Shown: positions 1 to 6,514, counted from the first letter of the stretch. The stretch: 6,613 nt of DNA from Bacillota bacterium (GCA_021793745.1 JAJYSD010000074.1:1-6613); one strand, 5' to 3'. Notes: a model not told the origin generated them from the sequence alone. Made by a program: numbers and translations.

Positions 1-81
1 GATCTCAAGCAGGAGGGAGAGACGGTCAGTGTTCCGGCACCGGATGGAACGATCCAATTCAAGATTTTGAAAATCGAGTGA
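1..81 (+). CDS. C-terminal end of a probable GreA/GreB-family transcription elongation factor (partial)
   Basis: Frame 1 is open from the window edge to a TGA at 79-81 and encodes 26 residues ending GTIQFKILKIE. The pattern is a Gly-Glu-x-Val-x-Val stretch, then a Pro-Asp-Gly turn, then a beta strand ending in Ile-Leu-Lys-Ile-Glu. It resembles the last strands of the FKBP-like C-terminal domain of GreA/GreB, where a G-D-x-V-x-V-x-T-P-G-G motif is followed by a strand such as EILEI. Gre factors bind the RNA polymerase secondary channel and rescue backtracked complexes by stimulating transcript cleavage. Only the tail is visible, and the coiled-coil domain with its acidic tip lies outside the window, so the assignment rests on a short pattern. 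An intrinsic terminator lies 15 bases after the stop, so this gene is the last of its transcript. Another small beta-rich protein is possible. Confidence 0.45.
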   Translation, partial: DLKQEGETVSVPAPDGTIQFKILKIE

Positions 82-96
82 CGAAGGCTTGGCCGG

Positions 97-118
97 CACC
101 CCCCGACGGGGGTGTTTT
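97..118 (+). terminator. Rho-independent terminator of the upstream gene
   Basis: A perfect 7-bp stem, CACCCCC (97-103) and GGGGGTG (108-114), encloses the four-base loop CGAC and is followed at once by TTTT (115-118) and a further T-rich run. It sits 15 bases after the stop of the upstream partial gene and so separates that gene's transcript from fabF, which implies that fabF has its own promoter downstream of it. Confidence 0.85.
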
Positions 119-120
119 CA

Positions 121-170
121 TTTGGGTTGCAGGGAATAAACCCATCCCGCAAACCCCATAATAGGGGAGG
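121..170 (+). promoter_or_regulatory. fabF leader with overlapping inverted repeats and a masked ribosome binding site
   Basis: Hairpin A pairs GGGTTGC (124-130) with GCAAACCC (149-156), leaving one bulged A; inside it GGG (132-134) can also pair with CCC (146-148). Hairpin B pairs CCCC (154-157) with GGGG (164-167) around the loop ATAATA. The two share bases 154-156 and cannot form together. Hairpin B would cover the Shine-Dalgarno sequence GGGGAGG (164-170). A -10-like CATAAT lies at 157-162, but I see no good -35 box at the right distance. If transcription starts just after that box, hairpin A would be a DNA operator rather than an RNA fold. No FapR-type operator was recognised. The pairing is plain in the sequence; any regulatory role is inference. 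Confidence 0.35.
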
Positions 171-174
171 AACC

Positions 175-204
175 ATGTTCTGGAAAAGGGCGGGATGTCG
201 ATGA
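175..204 (+). CDS. Possible nine-residue leader peptide overlapping the fabF start
   Basis: An ATG at 175, four bases after the strong Shine-Dalgarno GGGGAGG (164-170), opens a mini-ORF encoding MFWKRAGCR with its TGA at 202-204. That stop overlaps the second in-frame ATG of fabF (201-203) in an ATGA arrangement, the usual layout for translational coupling. The best ribosome binding site in this region therefore belongs to the mini-ORF, not to fabF, whose own upstream sequence (AAAGGG at 185-190) is weaker. No family can be assigned to so short a peptide. Alternatives: the Shine-Dalgarno drives fabF initiation from an in-frame CTG at 180, or a small indel has shifted an original fabF start out of frame. 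Confidence 0.35.
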   Translation: MFWKRAGCR

Positions 205-1439
205 AGAGGCGGGTTGTGATCACCGGTTTTGGCCTTCTCACTCCGATCGGTAAGGACCCGGAGGCCTTCTGGTCCGGATTGGTGGCCGGAAAGAGCGGAG
301 TGCGATCGATCACCCGCTTTGATCCATCGGGGTATCCCACCACCATCGCCGCGGAAATTGACGGCTTCGATCCCTTGGACTATATGGATCGAAAGGAGGC
401 CCGCCGCATGGACCGCTTTGCCCAATACGGTCTGGCGGCGGCCCGTCAGGCCCTGGAGCGGTCCGGTTTAAAAATCGAGGGGCAGGAGGCCGAAAGGGTC
501 GGGGTGATGGTGGGAACGGGCAGCGGAGGGCTGGATATGATCCAGCGGGAATACGCCCGGGTGTTGACCCAGGGGCCGAATCGGCTCAGCCCCTATCTCG
601 CTCCGGCGATGCTGGCGAATATGGCTTCCGGAGAGATTGCCGTCGCCACCGGTGCGCGGGGGATATCGGCGGCGGTGGTGACCGCCTGTGCCACCGGTAG
701 CAGTTGTATCGGTGAGGGAATGCGCGCGATCCAGCATGGCACCGCCGATGTGGTGCTCGCCGGGGGAGCGGAGGCGCCGATCACCCCCCTCGGCCTGGCC
801 GCCTTTTCCAAGATTCGCGCCTTGTCCCGGCGAAACGACGATCCCCAAAGGGCATGCCGCCCCTTCGACCGGGATCGGGACGGATTTGTCGCCGGGGAAG
901 GGGCGGGAGTGGTCGTTTTGGAGGAAGCGGATCACGCCCGGAGGCGGGGGGCGACGATCTATGCGGAATTGGTCGGATACGGCTCCAGCACGGATGCTTA
1001 CCACATTACCGCCCCCGATCCCGAGGGGGCCGGGGCGGTCCGGGCGATGCGCCTGGCTTTCGCCGACGCGGGGATGACCCCTGACCAGGTGGACTACATC
1101 AATGCGCACGGAACCGGCACCCGATTTAATGATGCCATCGAAGCGGCGGCCATTAAAAAGGTATTTGGGGAGCGAGCCCGTCACATTCCGATCAATTCCA
1201 TCAAATCGATGATCGGCCATCTGCTCGGTGCCGCAGGAGCCGTGGAATTGATTGCCTCCATCCAGGCGCTTCAGCACGGGATCATCCCGCCGACCCTCAA
1301 CTGCGATCATCCCGAGGATTCCGACCTGGACTTCGTCCCTCACTGGGCCCGTCGCAGGGATATCCGGGCCGCGATGAGCAATTCCTTCGGCTTCGGCGGA
1401 CACAATGTGAGCCTGATCATCAAGCGGTGGGAGGAATAG
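195..1439 (+). CDS. fabF: 3-oxoacyl-[acyl-carrier-protein] synthase II (KAS II)
   Basis: This cytosolic condensing enzyme joins malonyl-ACP to a growing acyl-ACP with loss of CO2 in type II fatty-acid synthesis. The 414-residue product has the normal FabF length and the two-part thiolase fold. Visible motifs are the N-terminal RRVVITGFG, the nucleophile in TACATGSS, FDRDRDGFVAGEGAG, the first active-site His in NAHGTGT, the second in SIKSMIGHLLGAAG, and the C-terminal gate loop SFGFGGHN. Counted from the ATG at 201, the triad is Cys163, His303 and His340, the same numbers used in the literature for E. coli FabF. That and the ATGA overlap make 201 as plausible a start as 195; 195 is the longest ATG-initiated form. 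All catalytic residues are present, so the enzyme should be active. Terminators on both sides indicate a monocistronic unit. Because fabF is often next to fabH or acpP in other bacteria, this could be a second KAS II copy, but the rest of the genome would be needed to tell. Confidence 0.95.
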   Translation: MSMKRRVVITGFGLLTPIGKDPEAFWSGLVAGKSGVRSITRFDPSGYPTTIAAEIDGFDPLDYMDRKEARRMDRFAQYGLAAARQALERSGLKIEGQEAERVGVMVGTGSGGLDMIQREYARVLTQGPNRLSPYLAPAMLANMASGEIAVATGARGISAAVVTACATGSSCIGEGMRAIQHGTADVVLAGGAEAPITPLGLAAFSKIRALSRRNDDPQRACRPFDRDRDGFVAGEGAGVVVLEEADHARRRGATIYAELVGYGSSTDAYHITAPDPEGAGAVRAMRLAFADAGMTPDQVDYINAHGTGTRFNDAIEAAAIKKVFGERARHIPINSIKSMIGHLLGAAGAVELIASIQALQHGIIPPTLNCDHPEDSDLDFVPHWARRRDIRAAMSNSFGFGGHNVSLIIKRWEE

Positions 1440-1463
1440 CGGCCGGAGCTCTCCGCCGTTTTT
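1440..1463 (+). terminator. Rho-independent terminator of fabF
   Basis: Starting on the base after the fabF stop codon, CGG (1440-1442) and CGGA (1444-1447) pair with TCCG (1452-1455) and CCG (1456-1458). The result is a 7-bp stem with one bulged C at 1443 and the loop GCTC, followed by TTTTT at 1459-1463. It closes the fabF transcript before the convergent gene on the other strand. It has no T tract in the minus direction, so it probably does not serve the minus-strand gene. Confidence 0.82.
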
Positions 1464-1666
1464 AAGGGGAATCGGGAAAAACGAAGGAGGTACCGCTGGA
1501 CCGGGTGCCGCGGTTCCCCCTTTTCGGTCCTTACAAGCCGTCGGCCGGTTGTTGTAGGATGGGGAGGGGCCATTTTCCGCGCAGGGATCATCCCCCCTGA
1601 ATGCCGAGGGGGCATGTCGGGCTTCAGGTCCCGTTTTCCGGTGCCGCCCCTTTGGCGATCGCCGCC
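1464..1666. other. Intergenic region between convergent genes, no convincing gene
   Basis: About 200 GC-rich bases between the fabF terminator and the end of the minus-strand gene. It contains a perfect Shine-Dalgarno-like AAGGAGG (1484-1490) with no ATG at a suitable distance, an inverted repeat GGACCG (1498-1503) with CGGTCC (1525-1530), and a nested inverted repeat with outer arms CCTGAA (1596-1601) and TTCAGG (1623-1628). It also holds a ten-base palindrome near 1654-1663. I see no hairpin followed by a T tract in the minus direction, so the terminator of the minus-strand gene is not identified. The long open frames here are shadows of neighbouring genes. Confidence 0.5.
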
Positions 1667-2134
1667 CTATAGCCGGTGCTCCTTCAGTTGGTCCAACAAC
1701 ACCGTCAGCGGACGGGTGGTCCGGTATTCCACCCAATGGTTTTGTCCGTTGCGGATCAATAGCCGTGGGGAATCCCAGGCGGATCGGGGCATTGTGAGGG
1801 CGATCTCCCGGATCGGGTAACCGATGGGGGAGTCGGAGAGGACGACGGGCGTGGGAAAGCGAAACAGGAAGTATTCGTTCGGCATTTGTCGAAGAGAGGC
1901 TCCCGCCATCTGATGGATTCCCTCCAGCACCCGTTCCACCTCCACGTGGATGAGGCGCGTGGCCGGGATCGGCCGCAGATGTCCGGAATGGGCGCGATAT
2001 ACCTCTACCCGGGACACTTTCGGCGGGGCTTCCGCCACGGCATCCTTCAAAGGCCCGAGGAGGGCCGACAGGAGGAGGGTCGAAACGAGGAGGATCAGAC
2101 GGTGCCGGAAGACCAGGGAGAAAGCGTCAGACAC
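1667..2134 (-). CDS. Exported protein of unknown function with a signal peptide
   Basis: I do not recognise this 155-residue protein. The chosen start is the GTG at 2134-2132, because AAGGAGG lies seven bases ahead of it; the frame extends upstream to an ATG at 2197, but that has no good ribosome binding site. The N-terminus is a textbook signal peptide: a basic patch (RHR, residues 10-12), a hydrophobic core (13-26, LILLVSTLLLSALL) and an A-x-A cleavage site (AEA, 34-36). There is no cysteine, so it is not a lipoprotein. The mature part, about 119 residues, alternates short hydrophobic strands with turns and ends in a strand, a TTRPLT segment and an amphipathic helix (TVLLDQLKEHRL). The layout vaguely recalls small extracytoplasmic domains common in Bacilli, but this is only an impression. 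It is convergent with fabF and divergent from yhaO, so it is transcribed by itself. Codon use matches its neighbours. Confidence 0.75.
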   Translation of the reverse strand: MSDAFSLVFRHRLILLVSTLLLSALLGPLKDAVAEAPPKVSRVEVYRAHSGHLRPIPATRLIHVEVERVLEGIHQMAGASLRQMPNEYFLFRFPTPVVLSDSPIGYPIREIALTMPRSAWDSPRLLIRNGQNHWVEYRTTRPLTVLLDQLKEHRL

Positions 2135-2141
2135 TTGCAAC

Positions 2142-2148
2142 CCTCCTT
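2142..2148 (-). promoter_or_regulatory. Ribosome binding site that sets the start of the exported protein
   Basis: Read on the minus strand this is a perfect AAGGAGG, seven bases before the GTG at 2134. The start chosen this way leaves a compact signal peptide of about 36 residues; the longer ATG form would add 21 polar, charged residues in front of it. Confidence 0.8.
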
Positions 2149-2345
2149 CGGCGGAAAGTTCTTCTTTTTTATTTTGGGATTGCAGCCCGGAAAACATACC
2201 CCGGCGGGTGCCTGCCGGTTGGGTTTTAACGGCCGGTCCGGCGCTAATCTTTATCGGAATATGTCGTTTTTTCTATGGTGAAGGACGCCGCGGCGGTGTA
2301 TCATGGGTTTAAGACATCCTTGCTCGGGGGTAGGGAGGTAGCATC
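2149..2345. promoter_or_regulatory. Divergent intergenic region between the exported-protein gene and yhaO
   Basis: This stretch must hold promoters for both directions. It contains an AT-rich tract (about 2163-2176), a stem-loop CCGGCGG/CTGCCGG (2201-2218) with a four-base loop and one G-T pair, and a perfect palindrome GCCGG-T-CCGGC (2232-2242). For the plus strand, a -10-like TATCAT (2299-2304) lies 17 bases after a poor -35 candidate TGGTGA (2276-2281). No minus-strand promoter is convincing. The yhaO ribosome binding site AGGGAGGT is at 2332-2339, six bases before its GTG start. The inverted repeats could be operators, but GC-rich palindromes arise easily in this genome. Confidence 0.35.
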
Positions 2346-3479
2346 GTGAAATCCTTTACGTTTATACATACCGCTGATCTTCACCTGGACAAGCCCGTCG
2401 AGGGGTGGCGGGGCGGCCGGGAACAGCTCCTGGCCCGCCGGGAAGATTTCCGCCGGACCTTCGAGCGGATTGTGGATCTGGCGAATCAACGCCGGGCGGC
2501 TTTTCTGTTCATCGCCGGCGATCTTATGGAACACCGATACACCGGCCGGTCGACGGTGCGCTTTGTGATGGACAAGCTGGAGGAGCTTTCCGAAACAACG
2601 GTGCTGATCGCCCCGGGAAATCATGACCCCTACCGGTCCGACTCCTGGTACCGGACGGAGCGGTGGCCGGATCATGTGCACATTTTCTCCGCGGAATGGG
2701 AGCATCACTTTTTTTCGGAATACGATCTCCACGTCTACGGAAAGGGATTTGCGGACTATGAGGAGTCCCGCCCGTCGCTCCCGGAGGTTCGGGAGGAGGA
2801 GGGGAAACGGATCATGGTGGTCCACGGAACGTTGACGGAGGGTGAGGAGTCCTCTCCCTACTTTCCCCTCCGGCGGGAGGCCCTCGCGGCGTTGGAAATC
2901 GATTATGCCGCTCTGGGTCACATCCATCAGCCCTCCACGACCCGCCTGTCCAATGACCGCGGCACCATTCTGCGCTATCCCGGTTCTCCGGAGGCGGTGC
3001 GCTGGAAGGAAACCGGGGCGCGGACGGTGACGGTGGGAACCGTCGACGAACACGGTTTGAAGGTGGAGACGGTTCCGGTGCACACCCGCCGCTGTGAAAT
3101 CGATCGGATGGATATCACAGGCTGTGAAACGCCGGAAGCGGTGGTCCGTCGGGTGCTAGAGACGATTACCGGAGAGGAGCGGGAAGCGTACCGAAGAATT
3201 CATTTCACGGGGTACCGGCCGCGGGATTGGTCGATTCCCATCGACTGGGCGATCGGGCAGCTCCGGGAGGCGGGGTTTCACTACGTGGAGTGTGTGGATG
3301 AGACCATTCCCGACTATGACCTGGACCAATTGCGGCAGGGAACCGGGGTGGTCGGCGTCTTTGTCCGCAGGATGGAAGAGCGCATCCGCGCGGCGGAACC
3401 GGAGGAGCAACAGCTTTTGAAGCGGGCCTTGTATAAAGGACTGGATGCGCTTTTGAGCAGAGAGGTGATCCGGGGATGA
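2346..3479 (+). CDS. yhaO: YhaO-like DNA repair exonuclease (Mre11/SbcD-type metallophosphoesterase)
   Basis: Member of the calcineurin-like metallophosphoesterase family that includes SbcD and Mre11, manganese-dependent nucleases acting on DNA ends. The five metal and catalytic motifs appear in order in the 377-residue protein: D-x-H in TADLHLD (Asp11, His13), GD in FIAGDLM (Asp59), GNHD (Asn92-His93-Asp94), the VVHG histidine (His160) and GHIH (His192, His194). The N-terminal 220 residues form the nuclease domain. The rest should be a capping domain for substrate choice and ATPase contact, ending in a helical tail. Length is close to the roughly 400 residues of Bacillus YhaO. The start is a GTG with AGGGAGGT six bases upstream. 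The stop overlaps the start of the yhaN-like gene as ATGA, implying coupled translation and a stable complex with that ATPase. The match to YhaO rather than SbcD rests on this pairing and on the partner's features. Confidence 0.92.
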   Translation: MKSFTFIHTADLHLDKPVEGWRGGREQLLARREDFRRTFERIVDLANQRRAAFLFIAGDLMEHRYTGRSTVRFVMDKLEELSETTVLIAPGNHDPYRSDSWYRTERWPDHVHIFSAEWEHHFFSEYDLHVYGKGFADYEESRPSLPEVREEEGKRIMVVHGTLTEGEESSPYFPLRREALAALEIDYAALGHIHQPSTTRLSNDRGTILRYPGSPEAVRWKETGARTVTVGTVDEHGLKVETVPVHTRRCEIDRMDITGCETPEAVVRRVLETITGEEREAYRRIHFTGYRPRDWSIPIDWAIGQLREAGFHYVECVDETIPDYDLDQLRQGTGVVGVFVRRMEERIRAAEPEEQQLLKRALYKGLDALLSREVIRG

Positions 3480-6400
3480 AGATATTGCGGGTCTTCTTTC
3501 GCGGGTTTGGGCGGTGGGTGGGTCAATCCTACCGCCTGTCCGAGGGAATCAATCTGATCGAAGCGCCGAACGAATCGGGGAAAACCACCCTCCTCCAGGG
3601 AATGGTGGCTCTGTTGTACGGTACGAAAAAGGAGGGTGTGAACAAGCGTCAGCGAACCGCCTGGCACGACCGCTTTCAACCGTGGCAGGGCAAGGAGTAC
3701 GGCGGAGAAATCGACTTTGAAATCGGCGATCGGCAATATCGCCTCATCCGCTCCCTCGATTGGGAGAAGGAGCGGGAGCAGCTGGTCGATCTCAAAACGG
3801 GCCGGGATGTCACCGAGGAGTATCCCTTTGATTCCCGGAAGGACCGGCGGTTCCTGGAGACCCATTTGGGGTTGTCGAGGGAGATGTTTCGAAACATCGT
3901 TTTCCTCACCTCCCAATCCCTGGCGGGGGAGGATCAGGTGGTGGAGCGGATCCGCCGGCTGATCGCCCAGGGGGAGGAGACCGAGACCACGCCGGCGATC
4001 GACTGGCTGGAATCGGAGATTCAGCGGATTGGGAAAACGTCTCAGGCCCGGACCAAACCCTATGGCATGGCGATCAGCCGCAGAAACGCGCTGGAGCGGG
4101 ATGTCAGGGAGATTCGCGCCGCCCTGGAGGAGCTGGACCAGGACAAGCGGCGCCTGTCGGAGATGCGGAAGCAGCTGCGGATGATCGAAGGGGAGCGGGA
4201 TAGGGCGAAGGAAAAGTTCAACGATCTCCAGGGTCGTTTGGAGAAGATCCAACGGCGATCCGCCCTGGAGCAGAGGAAACATTACCTGACCGTCCAGGTG
4301 GAATCCCTTCAGGAGAAGCTGGAGGCCCTGGCTGAATTGGAGCGGGAGGAGGCCGCTCTCGACAAGAAAAGGAACAAAGAGGAGCCTCCCCATCTGCTCA
4401 CCCGGGAGGAATGGGAGACGTTGCGGCAGCTGGTGGAAGAGCGGAGCGAGATCCGCCGCCGGTTGTCCGAAAACACCGAGCGTTATCGGAAGATCAAAGA
4501 GGAATTATCCTTCCTGGAAACCGAGAACAGCTGGCTTTTGGAATTGGATGAGGAGGAGTTGCAGCGCCAGCTCTATCGCCTGGAAGAGGTGCTGAAACGG
4601 GAGGAGGAGATCGCCCAGGCGATGGAAGGCGAAGTGGACGTGGAAGAGGACGAATCCCAACTTCGCCGGCTGGAAGAGGACTGCATGGTGATGTCCGACC
4701 TGCAGGAACGGGAAGACGTTTACCGGCGAGAAAAGCGGCGCTGTGAAGAAGAGGTGTCGTTTCTCACCCGACAGGTGGAGCTCCGGGAAAAGCGGAAGCA
4801 GCGGGCGCAACGGGAGGAGATGCTTCGCGAAGCCCTGGATGCGCTCACTCCGCCGGTTCCCACCGATGCTCCCTGGAAGTGGATGTGGATCTCCGGCCTG
4901 GCACTGACGGTGGTGCTGATCGTCCTTTGGCCCTGGGGATCGGCAGTCACCCTGCTCTTTTCTGCCTTCTCCGCCTATCGTTGGATGAAGCAGCGGGCGC
5001 TGGATCGGGATGCCTTCGAAAAGTGGGAAGTTCGGAGGCGCCGTTTGGAGGAGGACTGGAACCGGCTGCAGCAGGAAGCGAAGGCGGATGGAGCCGAAGC
5101 GGAAAGATGGGATACGAATCAGATGCTGCAGGATGCGCGCAACCACCTCAGCCAATTGGAAAGCGAATTGGACGGGGTGCTCCGGGAGCAGGAGGCGATC
5201 CTGCGCCGTTGGGACGCCGACTCTCCCCTGGATCTTTACCGGAAGCGGGATCGGATCCAGGAGCGGATCCGGGAAGCGGAATGGGTCCGGTCCGCCCGTG
5301 AGAAAAACCGGAGCCAATTGGCGGAATTGCGCCGGGAGGCGGAATCCTGGAGCGAACCCCTGCTGGAGCGGTTAGGACCGTTTCATCCGGAAGAGTGGCA
5401 TGCCGCCCTCACACAGGTTCTCCGGGAGGCGCGGGAGGTGCAGGAAAGGGTCCGCCTTCTCCGGACGGATCTGGAAACCCTTCGCGCCGACTCCTCCCGC
5501 TGGGAGGCGGCCCGGGTGGAAGCGGCCCGCCGGCTTCAGCCCTGGTTTGAGCGTTTGGGTACCGACCAATTTTCCGAGTGGGAGGAATGGTTCCTCCGGA
5601 GCGAGCGCGTCCGGGAGTTGGAGGAGAGGCTGAAGGAGATCCGGGAAAAGGTATCCCGCCTCCGGCAGCTCCGGGAAGCGGAGGAATGGGATCGTCGCAT
5701 CGAGGAGCTCCGGCGGGAGCAAACGGAATTGGACGAACAGCTGGTCCGGGAGGAGTGGGAGAGCGAAGCCCTGGATGAAGGGGAATTGCGGAAGCAGGTG
5801 ATGAGGGCGGAGGCGGTTCTGCAACGCCTGGAGGGGCAATATCAGAAGCAGTCCGAGGAAGTGTTTCGCCTGTCCACGCAGATTCATACCCGCCTGGATC
5901 GAATCCCGCCACTGGCCGATGCCGAAACCATGCTGAGGGAAGCGGAGGAACGGGTGGTCGAACTGGAGGAAGAGCGGCAGGCCCTGGAGATCGCCCGGGA
6001 GGAATTGGTGGCCGCGCTCCGTCAGGTGCAGGAGGATATCGCCCCCCGGATCGCCCCCCACGCCTCCCATTGGATCCGGGAGGTGACCCACGGCCGATAC
6101 CAAGACCTGTTGATCGATCCGACGGACGGAATCCGCCTCAGTGTCTTTGTCCCTGAAACCGGTGAGCGCAAAGCGATCGAGCAGCTCAGCCAGGGGACCA
6201 TCGACCAGATGTATTTCGCCCTGCGCCTGGCCTTGATCCGGCTCTTTTCCGAGGAGGGAGGGACGCCGCTGCCCATCATTCTGGATGACAGCCTGGTTCA
6301 CTTTGATGAGGATCGCCTGCGGGAGGCGCTCCGCATCCTCGGCGATCTGTCCCGAGAACATCAGATTCTCCTGTGCACCTGTCAGACGCGGGAACGCCTC

Positions 6401-6481
6401 CTGTTGGAGGAGGAAGGGATCGCTTTCCATCGGGTGCCGTTGAAACCCTCTCCGCAGACGACGGCTTCCGGCACGGTATAG
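3476..6481 (+). CDS. yhaN: YhaN-like coiled-coil ATPase (Rad50/SbcC type) with a central membrane hairpin
   Basis: SMC/Rad50-like ATPase of 1001 residues, slightly longer than Bacillus YhaN (about 960). The N-terminal half of the ATPase carries Walker A (APNESGKTT, residues 30-38) and a Q-loop-like LTSQSL (Gln147). Long Glu/Arg/Leu-rich coiled coils run from about 190 to 460 and from 505 to 860. Between them lies a hydrophobic hairpin (about 467-503) of two short helices joined by a WPWGS turn. No CxxC zinc hook is present. The C-terminal half has the signature LSQGT (904-908) and Walker B with the D-loop in LPIILDDSLVHFDEDR (Asp937-Asp938). The second acidic residue is Asp, where ABC ATPases usually have Glu; I recall this as normal for YhaN relatives. 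The strand after it ends ILLCTCQ (to 970), with no histidine at the usual H-loop place. It should drive ATP-dependent opening and closing of a complex with the YhaO-like nuclease, whose stop its start overlaps. The hairpin implies membrane attachment. The DNA-repair role is inferred from the family. Confidence 0.93.
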   Translation: MKILRVFFRGFGRWVGQSYRLSEGINLIEAPNESGKTTLLQGMVALLYGTKKEGVNKRQRTAWHDRFQPWQGKEYGGEIDFEIGDRQYRLIRSLDWEKEREQLVDLKTGRDVTEEYPFDSRKDRRFLETHLGLSREMFRNIVFLTSQSLAGEDQVVERIRRLIAQGEETETTPAIDWLESEIQRIGKTSQARTKPYGMAISRRNALERDVREIRAALEELDQDKRRLSEMRKQLRMIEGERDRAKEKFNDLQGRLEKIQRRSALEQRKHYLTVQVESLQEKLEALAELEREEAALDKKRNKEEPPHLLTREEWETLRQLVEERSEIRRRLSENTERYRKIKEELSFLETENSWLLELDEEELQRQLYRLEEVLKREEEIAQAMEGEVDVEEDESQLRRLEEDCMVMSDLQEREDVYRREKRRCEEEVSFLTRQVELREKRKQRAQREEMLREALDALTPPVPTDAPWKWMWISGLALTVVLIVLWPWGSAVTLLFSAFSAYRWMKQRALDRDAFEKWEVRRRRLEEDWNRLQQEAKADGAEAERWDTNQMLQDARNHLSQLESELDGVLREQEAILRRWDADSPLDLYRKRDRIQERIREAEWVRSAREKNRSQLAELRREAESWSEPLLERLGPFHPEEWHAALTQVLREAREVQERVRLLRTDLETLRADSSRWEAARVEAARRLQPWFERLGTDQFSEWEEWFLRSERVRELEERLKEIREKVSRLRQLREAEEWDRRIEELRREQTELDEQLVREEWESEALDEGELRKQVMRAEAVLQRLEGQYQKQSEEVFRLSTQIHTRLDRIPPLADAETMLREAEERVVELEEERQALEIAREELVAALRQVQEDIAPRIAPHASHWIREVTHGRYQDLLIDPTDGIRLSVFVPETGERKAIEQLSQGTIDQMYFALRLALIRLFSEEGGTPLPIILDDSLVHFDEDRLREALRILGDLSREHQILLCTCQTRERLLLEEEGIAFHRVPLKPSPQTTASGTV

Positions 6482-6514
6482 TCCTCGGGGCAGAAGGCGA
6501 TCGGAAGGGCCTTG

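Noticed and set aside
157..162. CATAAT as a firm -10 box for fabF
   Set aside because: No TTGACA-like hexamer lies 16-18 bases upstream; the nearest candidate, TTGCAG at 127-132, is 24 bases away. It is mentioned only as a possibility in the leader entry.
1525..1560. Possible minus-strand terminator from the repeats GGACCG/CGGTCC or ACAA-CCG/CGG-TTGT
   Set aside because: The loops are long or the stems bulged, and no T tract follows directly in the minus direction; the T-rich run near 1476-1483 is too far from the stem.
468..1736. Long minus-strand open frame (422 codons) antisense to fabF
   Set aside because: It lies over a gene with every KAS II motif. It is proline/glycine/arginine-rich, as expected of the complement of GC-biased codons, and it lacks a recognisable domain and a good ribosome binding site.
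3950..5800. Many short repeats of CGGGAGG and GAGCGGAT-like words, as a possible repeat array
   Set aside because: They are irregularly spaced, in frame, and encode the Arg-Glu/Glu-Arg pairs of the coiled coil. This is codon and amino-acid bias, not a CRISPR or a dispersed repeat.
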